This document shows positions 36,435 through 49,654 of a stretch of DNA of 64,000 bases, piece after piece; the first letter of the stretch is position 1, and the number at the start of each line of letters is the position of its first letter. Made by a program: the position numbers and the translations under genes. Below the pieces are notes generated by a model that was given only the letters and a program-made list of their open reading frames with translations, was not told where the DNA came from and searched no databases. The DNA is taken from contig VYZB01000215.1 of NCBI GenBank assembly GCA_013397455.1, positions 62,001 through 126,000 of the forward strand. The letters are read 5' to 3'. This DNA is from Crotophaga sulcirostris. Taxonomy: Eukaryota; Chordata; Aves; Cuculiformes; Crotophagidae.

Positions 36435-36800
36435 CTAAAATTAAGTGGCATGGAAGATAAATGGACCAACACTAGAAAAAATGGAAGAAATAAAAAATGT
36501 TTCTACAAATTAACAACAAAAGGAGGGCCAAGAAGAATCTCCATCCTTCACTGAATGCAGGGGGAACAATAGTAACAAAGAATGAGGATACAGCCGAGGT
36601 ACATAATGCTTTCTTCACCTCAGACTTTAATAATAAGGTAAGATGTTCTCTGGATACTCAGCCTCCTGAACCAGAAGACAGGGAGAGGGAGCAGAACAAA
36701 GCTCCCATGATCCAAGAGGAAATGTTTAGAGACCTGTTCAGCCAATTAGACATTCACAAGTCTGTGGGGCCAGACAACTTTATACTATTACAAGAATAAA
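36435..36800 (+). mobile_element. CR1 LINE ORF2 linker fragment, plus strand
   Basis: The open frame 36,497-36,796 encodes the CR1 stretch leading into RT: 'INNKRRAKKNLHPSLNAGG', 'TIVTKNEDTAEVHNAFFTS', 'EQNKAPMIQEEMFRDLFSQL' and 'DIHKSVGPDN', where the usual end is KSMGPDGIHPRVL. It breaks off there. The next CR1 piece (36,895 onward) starts again at an earlier ORF2 position, so the two are separate insertions in the same orientation. Confidence 0.92.
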
Positions 36801-36894
36801 GTGAGGAATTGGGTTAATGATTTAATATTGAGCTACAATTGGAAAATCATGCCATCAATATGAAGCTGTTCATAAGAATTTCAGCCTTAAAGCA

Positions 36895-38535
36895 GCAGTA
36901 AATTAAATATGATTCAGCGATCATAAGATGATTCAATTGATGTTAAACTGAAAGAAAGAAAAAAATATGTCCATAAATAATCCTAGGGATTTTAGAAAGT
37001 TAAACTATGAGATGCTGGGCAAATTAACTAATCAGGCTGATCGGTTTGGGAAAATTAAAGATTTTAATTCATAAAAGACCTGGAGGAACTCTTACTTTAC
37101 TTTTAAGTAAAATCCTATCATTGTATCCTTATCATTAGAAACTGAAACATAAAAATATTTTTTTACACAGAAGTCTTTATGCATTATTTTTTTTTTATAA
37201 ATGAATAGGGCAAACTAGAAAATGAGGAGGTTTCTCTATTCTTGAAATTAGAAGGCAGCAAGGAAGTTCCGGAAATGGACAAAATTTTTTATTAATCTTA
37301 CCCTTAGTGGATTTTGGCTTTTATTCTTATGTGTTGTTTTTTAATTTAATTTATTTTGACTGTCTTTGTGAGGGTAGTATACATTAGCTGCTGCAAATAA
37401 GAAGACTAAGATACAAATTACAGTATGGGAGTTAGAAGAAAAATTGTTATTTCTAAGTGTGAAAGAATTAATGAGTTTGATAACATCTATTCAAGTCAAC
37501 TGAATTAATTAGCACACATTATTTCAAATCAAGTAGGAACCATTTAAAATTAATCCATAAATCTGGAAGTAGTAAATTTGGAGAAGAAAAATGCAATATT
37601 GAGGTAAAAAGCAGTGGGGAAAGAGCATGTTCCAAGCAGCTAGTTCGATTATAATGCTATGCAAAACGTTAGAGCAGATTTTGAACAGGAACTAATTAGA
37701 TGCATAGAGTCAAATGGAACTTACATTACAACATGGTTTTCTCTCACACAGGTTGTGTCAGACTAACTTAATATCTTTTTAGATAACCGACTTCCTAAAG
37801 AGGCTAATAAAATAAAGCTGCTCTGTTCAGATTTAAGCTAAATATTTGATAAGATTTCTCAAAGGAAAATTAGCATTGAACATGGTGATGATTGTGATTA
37901 ACATGAGGTGTGGAAGAAGCTTGTTAGGAGGGAAACTATCTCCAGCTGTACTCCAAAAGCTCTACAGGCTGGAGAAAAATCAGTAGATACCTCTCAAACA
38001 TCAGCTTTAAGACTGATCATATATACTGTATTTGTTAATGACATTGAGACGAAAAGGCACATGCTTAAGAAACGTCTAAGCAACAAGGTGCTGAGACTGG
38101 ATCAAGAGGATCTGATCATCCTACAGAGAGAAATCACACAAATAAAATATGCAATTTAATACCAAAAAGTTCAGTATTTTCAAGTATTAATAATATAAAT
38201 TTGCTACAAGATGGACTTTGCCAAACTAATGTGATGAAATTGATAAAAATACCTGTGTACATTTCCTTGAGTTGGGTATGTAGCTATGAAACAAGGTTAC
38301 TGCTACTGTGGAATGCATCAAGCGATGCACTCTTTGAAGAGAGAGGAGAATGTAAATACCACTACACAAGGCATAAGCAAGACCTCATCGGGAATATTGT
38401 GTACATCTCTAATCACTTCTCTCAGGAATGATTAATTTAAATTGGATCATATTCAGAGAAGAGATATGATTAAAGGAATGGAATATTTACTTTACAAAGA
38501 AAAGATTAATCAGAGCTATGTTTGTCTAGCCTAGC
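36895..38535 (+). mobile_element. Old CR1-group LINE (L3/CR1-like), plus strand, strongly decayed
   Basis: A long, very worn element. 'cgatcataagatgattcaat' corresponds to the end of the endonuclease (DHEMIQF-like). 'agaaagttaaactatgagat' with 'gctgggcaaattaactaatc' follows. At 37,734-37,880 come 'acaacatggttttctctcac' and 'gtgtcagactaacttaatat', the RT 'QHGF-KG-SCLTNL' region, and a decayed motif A. 'tttgttaatgacattgagac' lies near 38,030. At 38,395-38,520 'ggaatattgtgtacatctct', 'cagagaagagatatgattaa', 'aggaatggaatatttacttt' and 'tttgtctagcctagc' mark the ORF2 C-terminal region. Every frame is broken. The wording fits ancient CR1-group families better than the young bird CR1 copies nearby. 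Confidence 0.8.
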
Positions 38536-39371
38536 TGGGGAAATTTACAACAGGATATAATGACTTTTTATAACTACATTGAGAAGGACTATATGAAGGC
38601 AAGAAATATCCTTTAATTTTAAGAATAATATTAGCACATAGTAAATGGCTATGAAGAAGTTTTGGCTGGCTGTTATTCAAAATTGCAGATAATCTGTCGA
38701 ACAAACCTCTGAAAAAACATCTGAGTATCTTTGTGAGGCAAAGAATCAAAATTACTTTAAAATGCAATTTGCTAAGACTATAAAGGCATTTGCAAAAAAA
38801 ATTCCTAGAAACAAAAATGCTTTCTGAATACTTTTCGTCTACACAGTTTGAAAAGGTACTAGAATGTGGTTGGGATTGTTTTTTTCTTATCATTTTGCAG
38901 TGGTTTTTTTGCAATCCATTTGCATTTTATTGCATTATATAGAGTTCACTGCCCAAATCGGTTACTTATTTACATTCTGGATTAAATAGCCTGGAATCAG
39001 AATATATATTTTTTTCCAAGATTGGATAGGACTAGCAAGAATTCCGTTATTCATTCTTGACTATTGGATAAGATCTTTACATAGAACCATTATGGATTTC
39101 GTTTCATGAATACCTGAATGGACCTAGATCAGTCTTGATCTTTCCTCTTTCTGTAGCTTACTCCATATGTATGGTTTCATGGCCTTCTACTGGATGTGTT
39201 AAATTTATTTAATATATGGAGGATTTATTTTGCTTTTACTGTGTAGTGTAGTTGTGTGCCCTTCCACATTCAGCCTCTAAGGGACATTCATTTACATAAT
39301 TTTAAGTATCTTTAGTTTTGAGAAACTCATTCTTGGCCATTTTATAGCAAGTAGATAGAAGCAGGGACCTC
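38536..39371. other. Intergenic DNA, nothing recognised
   Basis: The minus-strand frame 38,531-38,914 (127 codons) has no recognisable domain and is probably chance. Confidence 0.5.
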
Positions 39372-39459
39372 CAGACAGTGTTTTCTATGATTTAATTTAC
39401 CCATAAAGACACCTTCAGACAGTGTTTTCTATGATTTAATTTACCCATAAAGACACCTT
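39372..39459 (+). repeat. Perfect 44-bp tandem duplication
   Basis: The unit starting cagacagtgttttctatgat occurs at 39372-39415 and again at 39416-39459 with no mismatch that I can find. Identity this high over 44 bp implies a recent event, a polymorphism or an assembly error. Confidence 0.97.
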
Positions 39460-42400
39460 TTAGACTATTTGAGCAAAAAGCTCCTTCTTTTATTATTTTG
39501 TGCTTGAAATTTTGGAAGACAGGATCGAACAACCCAGGAGGTCCTCTCCACACCTGTTTTGGTGCAAAATTTGTCTGATTGGGTTGTACACTTGACATTA
39601 TTCTTACCTTTCCCTATCTAATAACTTTTCTGCCCATTTGGAAACTTCAGCCAAAGGGCAAAGCATTCAAAGATTTGAAATTTCTAAGAATATCGTGATA
39701 ATCGGGAGCTGTGCACAAGATAAAGACCCAAATCTGTTCCTCCAGTCAGAAAAAGTCCACCTTTAATCTATTTCATGAGACATGTTAATAAAAACTTCCT
39801 GTAACTATTAGTATATAGGAATGTAAATGTTACTTTGACTACAGAAGATTTTTTTTTTTTTAGTAATTTAGAGAATAAGCAAATAGGAAGAACAGAATTA
39901 ATTGTTCAAAGTGAAACTTTGTTCAGTTTGCTCTAGTCATGTCTCTGGTCATGACAGAATAAATGACCGTATATTTTCTTCTAAACCATCCAGATGTCTT
40001 CCTAGAAATTTTCTTTCCATTCAGTCCTAGATTAGGTACAAAGAGAACATGCTCTACTTACCCTAGTATATGTCATAACATTATCATAAAATTTAAATTA
40101 ATTTTTCTGAGATTTGAAGCAGTGTGGGAGAAAAAATGGTGAGCAGAATTTAGCTTTTTATTTTAAAATCAGATTCAGACGCACTTTAAGATCCTAATTT
40201 ACTGTGAAGCAGGATTACATCTATATATTTTTATAATTAACACATGCTTTTTTACAGAATGCAAATATAATTTTTGCCTTGTTCTCTAAACATGTCCATA
40301 TTTATTCATGACGTTCCCCAACTAATATTTTTCATCTGATAGGAATTTTAAAGTTTTCTTACATTTTGTAGGTACCCTGCTCTTTCATCTAGTTTGAAAT
40401 CAGCTTTAATGAGGGAAAATAAATCCTATTTGTAGTCTAATGACAGAAAGTTTTATGATACTAAGGTCTCTGCACTTACTATTCATTATAATGAGGTGAT
40501 TCCTAAATGTGGAAAGATGCGTCTTTTTTTCCATCAGATATTGAGAATGAATTTTTCTGAAAAGCAAAGCTTGTCTTGGGTAGAATCATAAGTTTATGAA
40601 ACTAGCTTTGTATTCCATTAAACATACATTTATATCGGTATCTATTAATGTTTTTCTGCTTGTTGCTTAGGATATTTTCCGCTCATTTGAAAAAAAAAAT
40701 ACTGAGAAATGTTTTTGCAAATCCACGTTACATATTAAAATGCTCGGAGAATTATTTCTCTGAATAATTTAACAGATTATTGAAAAGTGATCCTCTTATC
40801 ACTAATAACAAATTTCCCTTTTGTGAATCATTAGTAATTCACATCTGTCAGTTAGAGGAACATAGATATGGAAATTGATTCAAATAATTTAATTTATTCT
40901 CATTTAATAAACATCTAATTCATTAAAAACCAAAAAGCTGGATAATTTGCAGTTAAGTCTATCTGAAAGAAATTCTATTTGTTAGAAAGGCTTTGTAATG
41001 CCCTGAATACCAGCCACACAGAAGGTAACTGTCACTTAAAATTTGTTTGGCATCTACGCTTGACAGTAAAAATAAATATTATATTTATTAACAGATGGAA
41101 CTTGCCTGATATTGAAGAGGAATATACAGAGAACATTCTCATTTATTTTAGCCACTAAAATAATACACTACTTGGGAAAGACAGAAAACAAAAGTTGTGA
41201 CAAAAGCACAATCTTCAAATGCCGTTTCTAAGATCTCACAGAAATTGACAGAGTGTTTGTGCTACAAGCTACAATTAAATTAGTTGCCTGTGCCTGCAGA
41301 AGCTTTTAGGGCTACAGCATATGCTTCTGCTCAGAATTTGCTCTCTCTTTCATTATGTTGATCTTTTTGCTTTCCAAGCATATTTATAGGAATTTATTTC
41401 ATTCTGATGTCTCCGTAAACGAGTCACCTATCTTTAATTTATTTTCTGCTTAGCAGAGCTGAAGCCCTTTCCTTTTTTTTTTGTTGGTTGTTTCTTTTTT
41501 CCCACAGAAGGTTCATCTCAAAAACCTGTTCTACCCATCACTAAAGATATCCTGGGACTACTTATGGAAATTGTGTTTCTGAAAAAATGTGGTATTGGAC
41601 CACTTTAAAACATTCAGCAGAGTTGTACAAACTGTTTCTACTACTGCCTGTTAACCTGAACAGGGGAAATATTAACAGCAGCAGATCTGGTTCACAAAAG
41701 GTTTCAGCAATGCAAATTCATGCCTACAGATGCATCCTGAAGCTGCTCAAAAGGAGGAAGACAATGGAAATTACCAGTTTCATCTGATCTATTTCTTACA
41801 GGGCAATAACACCATAGATGAGAAGTGAAGATGTCTCCAGGGCTTTTAGGAATTTAGGACTGTAAGGTAGCTAGGTTTTTAGCTTTTGTTCTGTTTTGGT
41901 TTTCCTTCTCTGGTCCTCCTGGTAATAGGTTAAGTAATTTTTTCCAATACTATAAAATTAACTTCACGTAATATTTCAACTATTATTTCACATAATACGC
42001 AGTGTAAAGGCATGGGTAACTCTCATGTACAGATTCCCCAAAGTCATGGCCTATAAGCGATAACAGGTGACAGAATCCCGTCTTTAAGTAATGATTGTCA
42101 TCTCTAGAGAGTTTTGTAAGAGATATATATGACACAAAAGTGAATGCTCAAAATCCATTAAAGTAAAAAATCTCCCAAGGCAGAGTGGACATCAGTGGGA
42201 TTTGTATGTAACAAGTAGGGAAAGATATTTAGTGGACATAAAATTTCTGTATTGAGGAGAGCTCTGATGTTTCTTAGCTGTTGAGAATTTGTATAATAGT
42301 GTTCACAGGAACTTATGGAGTAGCAACTGGTAAAAGATCAGTTTTAATTCAACCACTAGACCTGTAGTAATGTAATACCATAACTTTTCCTTAATTTAAA

Positions 42401-44717
42401 CTGAATATGGCATTCACAATCCGTAATTTCTCTATTTTATTATGTGTTTTATTTGTAAGATGTCTTTTTTTCTATTTGTCCTGGTTTTAAAAAATATGTA
42501 CACACCAAGAAAGGCTATATTTCTGGGAGTAAATAGATTTTAAAGTCTAAATGCTGGTGTAACAAATATATCCTACAAATATCCCCTCTTTTAATGCTGA
42601 GGATGCATTTGAAATGAGATGAGATATGCAGAGCAAAAATATTCCCAGCCCTGCACAGCAAGGAGGAGATGAAAATAACACACATTTCTCCAAAGGCTCA
42701 AACATTGCTGGGAGGATGAAAGCTAAAGCAACAATCACCTCTCTACAGGAACATCAGTACCATTTATACGTGCCATCAAATTGTTCTTCGCTGAAAAATC
42801 TATAAGAAATCCCTGAAGTCTGAATAACGTCTTAAGTGATTCTGATCACAAGTGACCAGTGATCTTGGAAGAGGGAAGGGCAGATGAGTTGCTGAGAGAA
42901 AAGCTAGACACAGCTCAGTTCGTAGCCTGTAGGGCTGCTATGCTGAAGGCAAGACAAAGGAAGCAAAAGAAATTAATTTGCTAGATGGATGACGCTGATG
43001 ACAACATAGGTAGGGTCTCTTTTCTTATGTATCTTAGCTTATGTTTATGAAGAATAATTTTCAATATTAACAAAAAGGACCAAAAAGGGGATTGATCAAA
43101 CTAAATGCTGCTACAAGCTGTTCTTGAAAACTTTGCAATGTCTGTAGCTTTATTGTCTTGCCTTCTTCATCTTTTTTTTTTACTCTTCAGTCCCTCCTCT
43201 CCTGGATGACGTTTATGTCATCCTGACAATGATTAGTGCAATATATTGTGGGATGTGTTTGGAATGGGATGTCAGACTATGTCCCCTTTATTGGATTTCT
43301 GAAATAATGTTAAGAGTCAGCAGAGGGTCACAGGTCAGTAGTGGCTACTCTTTTAGAAATGCTAGTGCTTAGGGAAAATTTTACATTTTAAATTCTACTA
43401 CTTCACAAATAAAAATACTATGTTATAGAGGAAAACTAAGATCCATCAGCAATTAGACAAATGTAGAGAGAGCAGACCTTAGTTGCAAAACCAAGCATTA
43501 GAGCTTATTGTTTAATTAAAAAATTAATAGTCTACTTACTAGACCCTTTTTTCACTTCTTGACCTTTGAAAATGTAGAAAGCTGATCACTTTTTTTCTGT
43601 CCCTTTTTGGAAATTTAAATGTTTTATTTACAAAATTATTCTGAAAAGTTATTAATTTTAATAAACTTTTGAAACAAACATGGTAGATGGTTGAAAAGTC
43701 AAATAAATTTAAAATTTTCAATCCATTGGTTGACATGCTCAAAGGATTCTAAAATGTTAGTGAGGCACAGCCAGTCTAGTTCTTCTAGTTCTTTACATAC
43801 TTCTGTCCTTAAATATTAAGTTGCACATGTAAATACCTACAAAACTACACGAATTTTCTACAACATGACTTTTAGAAAATGCCCCAAGTAATGAACATAT
43901 TATATTTTTTTTATATTTAAGAATTTGCATTAAAAGCAAATGCTATTAATCTGTAGAATGGAAAGATGGGAGATTTTTCTAAAGGACACTCTTTCAGTTT
44001 AAAAAGTTTTCTTACTTCTTGGAACACTTAATATCATGAGCAGTCTTGCCTTAGAGAATATAAGATAAAAAAGAAAATGGTGGTTGTCAAGTTGTCATTG
44101 CCTAAACTGCAGATCTAAAAAGATTTAATGCAGTTTCACAATATTGTTTATTTTTAAAAGAATCATAACTGTCTTTTTCATCCAGTTCATTCACTTGAAC
44201 AGAAAATGTGTCTTCTCAAACTCCAAAATGTCTGCTGCAGACTGTATTTTGAGTGCACTCTAAATTCCCATTAGCATTGTTAAATCATGAACACAGAAGA
44301 ATCATGGTAGTCTTCTTTGTTCTGAGAGACTAAGGGGTTAATAGTCTTAATAGTCTTGGTAAAACCATAACATAAGGCTGGGATTCGTCTGACCGAATCA
44401 TGAAGCGCGGCTATTCAAAGTTAGACAGCTAGTCTAAGCATTCTACACTTTCTTTTTCATCACTGGACTTGCTTCCCTCCTTTGGACACTGCATCCGATT
44501 TTATATTAAGCACCAAAAGTGGTGGAATAGACAGACATTCACTTGCTATTGCACGTAGAAAGACCCTATGTGACTAGTTTAGACTCGGACATCCTACTTT
44601 TTGACAGCTGGTGGTGTTTAAATCACATCTCCAATGCTTTTGGGCTTCCTTATCCATATTTTTTAAAAATGCACTTTTAAAGATAATAGAAAAATTAACA
44701 ATATATATAAGTAATAA
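39460..44717. other. Long unique intergenic stretch, nothing recognised
   Basis: Over 5 kb without a repeat I can name. At 41,470-41,510 a pyrimidine tract ending in ACAG resembles a splice acceptor, but no exon follows that I can support. A 7-bp inverted repeat (ggatgac/gtcatcc) lies at 43,204-43,223. The segment 44,330-44,640 holds several CpGs and is unexplained. Confidence 0.5.
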
Positions 44718-44727
44718 NNNNNNNNNN
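44718..44727. other. Assembly gap (10 N)
   Basis: Ten undetermined bases in very AT-rich surroundings. Probably a placeholder length. Confidence 0.99.
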
Positions 44728-47469
44728 ATGTAATGTAACAGTACTTCATATTATTAACATAAATTTGGATTTAAAATATATCACCTAGGTCTTTCTGGGT
44801 TTTTGCGTGGGTATTTGAAATTGTTACTTGGGTTATGCTTTGTTCCTTATAAGCTGTGTGCTTCTTTTTGTATCACTCTAAACATAAATGTGAGTTTGCT
44901 TGCCAAAGCACTCAACAGGATTACATCGGCCTGCCTAGAAGAGAACAGCTTTTGAGCAGTGACAAATTTTAAGTGACAATATTTTTCAAACCCAAACAAA
45001 AAGGTAAAATGAATGCACTACCAGAAGGCAAACACAAATACAGAGTTCTTCCACAAAAAACTTTGTGTTTATCTTTGTGTCTCATACAAAGAACTCAGGA
45101 AAATCTCTGCTACAGCAATAATGCACCTCTGCAAGTGTTTGATCTGGGAATACTAGCTCAAGACTCCTCCATTGTAGCTGAATTGCCTTTTGAACTATCT
45201 CAGAAATCACTCTTTACATCCACTACTCTATTTGATCACCCCACTCCTACTAAGTGTACAGAAATATTCAAATGGATTATTAGAAAGAAGCTGAAATACT
45301 AAGGAATACTTAGGAAAATATTGGAAGGGAAATTGTTGGACAGATTGGTTTCAATATTGCTGTTGAGATCTTTGCTGAATAACTATGTGTTCTGAATTTC
45401 CTTGGTGTCCTTTGTAGCTGAAAATAACTGGACAAAACTGATTAATCAGCTACTGATTCTTGGACAGTGTTATTTTCTGTTACAGAACTGAATAACCGGA
45501 ATGGACATTTTTGTTCAGAAAGTAGATTTCTGTGAACATTGTCTTTTGAGGAACAGGTCTGATTTATTCCCTGTTTGACCTTCTCTTCATATTTGTTAAA
45601 GAGTCTTGAAAGAATGTTTCCGTTGCCTCAACATATATTGGGACACACTTCAACATGCTCAGTTATTTAAAAATAAAAGTTTCAAAGGTGAAAGTTTGGA
45701 AATGGCAACAGAAAAGTGCACCAAGATAAGCTTCAAAGAAGCAAGAAGTTTGTCTTGACCTTTAGGGCAGCTTCTAATCCTCATCTAAACATGTGTTTTT
45801 GTTCAGCATCTCCCTGAAATTCTGAAAGAATTCTCTGGAATGAACACTGTGAACAGATGTGAATTAGTGTTTTTTATTTCTGGCAAGTCTAAAAGACATT
45901 CTATTATGTTCATGATTCACACAGTGATTTTTACACCTTCAAACTTTACATTTGTTTGGATAAAAGAATTGCAACCCAGCCCTTTTAGAAGATAATGAAC
46001 ATTAAAAAATGCATACCATCCAAATATAAAGTTTAGCATGCACAATTGCCAGATGGAAGCCAGTAGTACCTGCCATTACAAAAAAGCAGACCTGGTTTAA
46101 ACTTAATGTTCAGAATTAATTTGCTTTACATTTATATCTCAGTAGCATTGTTTTTATCAGCTGAATATCTGCAGACAAAAAATGGAGGAAAAGGGAAGAA
46201 GGACAAATGAAAAGAGGATGTTAAAATTGTTCAGCTGTTTTACACCTTCTTCAATTGATTGTATAGTTAAACAAATTACTCCTGCTAAATGACATGTATT
46301 CTGCTTATCAGTTACTACTCATGAATAATTAATATTCCTTATAAATCATGGTTTTAATTGTAGGAGACACTTGATTAAATTTTAAAACTTGTATCAAAAT
46401 ATGGTTTGTGTGACTGGCTGGATGCCAGCATCTGAATTCTTCACAATATTCGAGTGTCACCAAGGCTCTCTCTGCATAGACTTGCATGCATCGTGACAGG
46501 TCCTTTAAGGTCATCTTTGCCTAGTTTTAAATCAATATTGTTAGGTTTTAGCCATGGTGACAACAGAGTAGTATATGAGTTTACTTTACTGATAACCTGC
46601 ATTACCCACTGAATAGAAACATCATGCCCTTAAATCGAAATAATTGGACCAGCACGGTCCTATCTTTTGCTTCACATCAGTCCTTCAAATTGTGATGCTT
46701 CCCCTTTTCTTCCTCCACTCAGTTGACCCATTTCTAGACTTGACTTTCAGTGGTAAATGCAAATGTTGTCTTTTCCTGTGGCTGAAAGAAGTATATACAT
46801 AGATTTGCACAGCAGAGTTTGGCCACTGAGCTGTTGCAAAAGCACAGCAATTTCCTGAGGAGTTTTTGGATTGCAGAGTTCCTCAGGTTCGGTAACCTTA
46901 ACAGAAAGACGCTAAAACACTGTGGAGATTAAGTTATGAGGTAACCTGTGGATCAAGTCAGGTGAAGGATTTGGGACCCTCAAACTACAAAGCAGTATCT
47001 CTGGTCCTGGGGTGATCACAGCCAAATGCTTAGATCATTCTTCCAGCAGAGATGTGGTAATGAGCGACTTAGGCATTTTTGTTAGCCTATGGCATGAGAA
47101 ACACTTGAAATTCCTTACACAAATGTCAAGACTCGTTGTTGTGTGAGCCGAACACCAGGCAAAACACAGGAACAACCTCAGAGCCACAGACAAAACTGAA
47201 AGAATAATTTTTTTCTGTTACCTCATGATCTGAGACAACTCTGGAAAACAACACTTGGTCAGAGCGAATGCAAGCTGGAACACAGGCACCACAGAGCTTG
47301 GTCCTTGCTAGCTAGTGTATGTACCTAAACTGCTGCTTTACCTGTGTTTATCAGGGAAAAGCAGAATCTTTCTCACAGTAGTGCTGGAATCTCAAGCACA
47401 TTGTGTGGCCCTGGGGTTCACAGGCCTATGTTATCTAAACACAGCGGCTCTAATTGTCAAGCACACGAG
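44728..47469. other. Intergenic DNA, nothing recognised
   Basis: The plus-strand frame 44,973-45,302 (109 codons) shows no domain. A weak resemblance to CR1 at about 46,975-47,030 is not strong enough to call. Confidence 0.5.
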
Positions 47470-47710
47470 ACTAAGTAACAATTTAGGCTTGATATTAGGA
47501 AAAAGTTCTTCACTAGAAGGGTGACTGGCCATTGGAATGCGCTGCCCAGGGAGGTGGTGGAGTGGCCAACCCTGGAGGTGTTTAAGGGGAGACTGGGTGA
47601 GGCACTCAGTGCCATGGTTTAGATGATAATTTGGTGTTAGTGTTGGCTTATAGGTTGGACTCGATGATCTCAAAGATCCTTTCCAATCTTGTAATACTGT
47701 GATACTGTGG
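47470..47710 (+). mobile_element. CR1 LINE 3' end, plus strand, fairly young
   Basis: Reads through the ORF2 end and 3' UTR: 'ttaggcttgatattaggaaa', 'aagttcttcactagaaggg', 'gctgcccagggaggtggtgg', 'ggaggtgtttaaggggagac', 'ataggttggactcgatgatc' and the tail 'taatactgtgatactgtgg'. This is the same subfamily type as the antisense copies at 57,568 and 60,308 ('gtggtggagt-gccaac', 'gtgtttaa'), and unlike the 4885 and 7572 copies. Confidence 0.95.
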
Positions 47711-49654
47711 ACAACTGTATGTGTTTTTCTTCACCTCAGCTGCAAGCGTGGTTATATTTATATTCCCACAGCTGTTTTCTTGCCCAAAAAACCTGTTTCA
47801 GGTCTTCACAATGAACCTTTTCAGATATTCCTTTTTCTCTCTGATCATCTGGTTTGTTAATGCCAGTTATAACCAGACATTGTGATACAAAAAATGTCAA
47901 CATTTATGGGATAAAATTAACACAAAAATGTGTACCCTCACAAGCTCATTACAAATGTTTGTAAGCTTCCAGTTCTCCTCCAGAACTGCAGTAGTCCTAT
48001 TGTCTAAGACAGTTATAACAGGAATATATTGCCCCAGTAATGCTTCAGATGTTCTTCACAAAACATTTTGTAAAGCCCGTATCCTTTTATGTAGGTGAAA
48101 GATAAGGTTACCTGACGTTTATTGTTTCTTAGGAAGAAATTTAAAAGTCAGTGATACTTGGTAGGATAATTTTGGCTTGCCTGCATTATCTCAGTCTTCC
48201 AGCCACATAGTGGTCATATTTATACTATTTACACGTATGAACCTTAGTTTAAGCTATTCCAAGGCTTGTGTCTGAAATCCTCTGCCAGAAATTTTTCCTG
48301 TCAGGTACTTTAATGAAGTATACAAGCCAGTAAGAAGGCAAAATGGATAGATAATCAGGAGACTAACAGGAATTCAAACCTAGCTAATATGGAAGAAAAT
48401 ACTCACAGAAGGTAAGAAAACCCACAAACAGATCTCTTTTATCACAGTTCCCGTGAAGTTTGCAACACAGGGAACTGGAACTGTTTCATCATTTTAAAAT
48501 GAAAGTAACTGCTATAAAAAGATATTACAAAAATAATAAAGTTATCCATATGAAGGCAAAGAAAAACTCTGGCACTGACATCATTCCAATGTAAGCAATT
48601 AAGTGAGCAATCATCACAAGCTAGAAATGACATGATTATATCTCATAGTTAACTTGAGGAATGAATGAAATGCATAAAAAATAATAATTCAGTATTGTTT
48701 ATCTAAATTGTAATATAACACAGTGCTCAGTGACAACAGATCAAGGGACAATGGAAGTATTAGCATTATATCAAAAATATAATCTGATGAGACTTTTAAC
48801 TTGTGTCTTTCATAAAATCCTATTGAACGCTTTGTAGGAAATAGAATAAAGCTTGAAGTAGAGGACAATATTTTGAAAGCAATGAGAAGCAATCAGTACT
48901 GAGGAATCAAGATAAAAAATGTTTAGAAAAAGCCTAGAAAATCAAACTTTTCTTGATATATAATCTGATCTGCTTAAACCAATATATATGTGAACATATG
49001 TGATCTATAAATATTTCTTCAAACAACTGAAAGAAACTGACTTTCTTTTACTAATGGCATATAATGGTGAAGCCAGGTACAATACCTTTATATATATTTA
49101 CAACCTTGCTACTTCTATATTTAATTATTAAAAAAAATAAAGCTTCAAATTTAATCGAAATTTCTGATATGCTGTAAAACACACGCACTCCCATTTTGTG
49201 GGAGGAAGATCAAATGCATATTACAGTTTTATGAAAGCAATGTAGCTAACAGAATTTAGGGCTGATCCCAGGGACATAAGATATTTTTGTTCAGGTGCTA
49301 AAATCTTCCTCCAAAAGACTTCTTTATTGAAGGAATTGTGCTGAAGGTCTAATTCTATTTTGACTTTCTAACTAATCAATATTGTTTCATCTAATTTCTC
49401 TCCTGAAGCTAGAAATGAAAAAAAAGTCTGCTGGGTTGTTGGTAATTACAATGGGCAAGGCAATGTTGTAGTCTTTTATTGCTCAAATAATAAAGAAATA
49501 AAGCAAGATAGCAATAAATACCTGTACATTAGATGTGCTTTGCATAGCAGTAGCAACAATACCCGATAAAAGTTGAAGGTTTCAAAACTTAAAATTGATA
49601 CGAATAGTCCATAAAGAGCAAGTCAGCTACTATAAATTTAGAGAATAATTTCTT
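47711..49654. other. Intergenic DNA, nothing recognised
   Basis: AT-rich, with no repeat or gene recognised. Confidence 0.5.

Noticed and set aside
38531..38914. 127-codon minus-strand open frame
   Set aside because: No domain, no promoter or splice context, and it starts at the decayed edge of an old LINE.
41455..41610. Pyrimidine tract plus ACAG resembling a splice acceptor, followed by about 30 open codons
   Set aside because: No convincing donor site, no recognisable protein and no neighbouring exon. Such tracts are common in T-rich DNA.
44973..45302. 109-codon plus-strand open frame
   Set aside because: No recognisable family and no gene context.
46975..47030. Weak resemblance to the CR1 RT segment 'gggaactacaggcc-gtcagtct'
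   Set aside because: Too few matching blocks and no flanking CR1 sequence. Could be chance.
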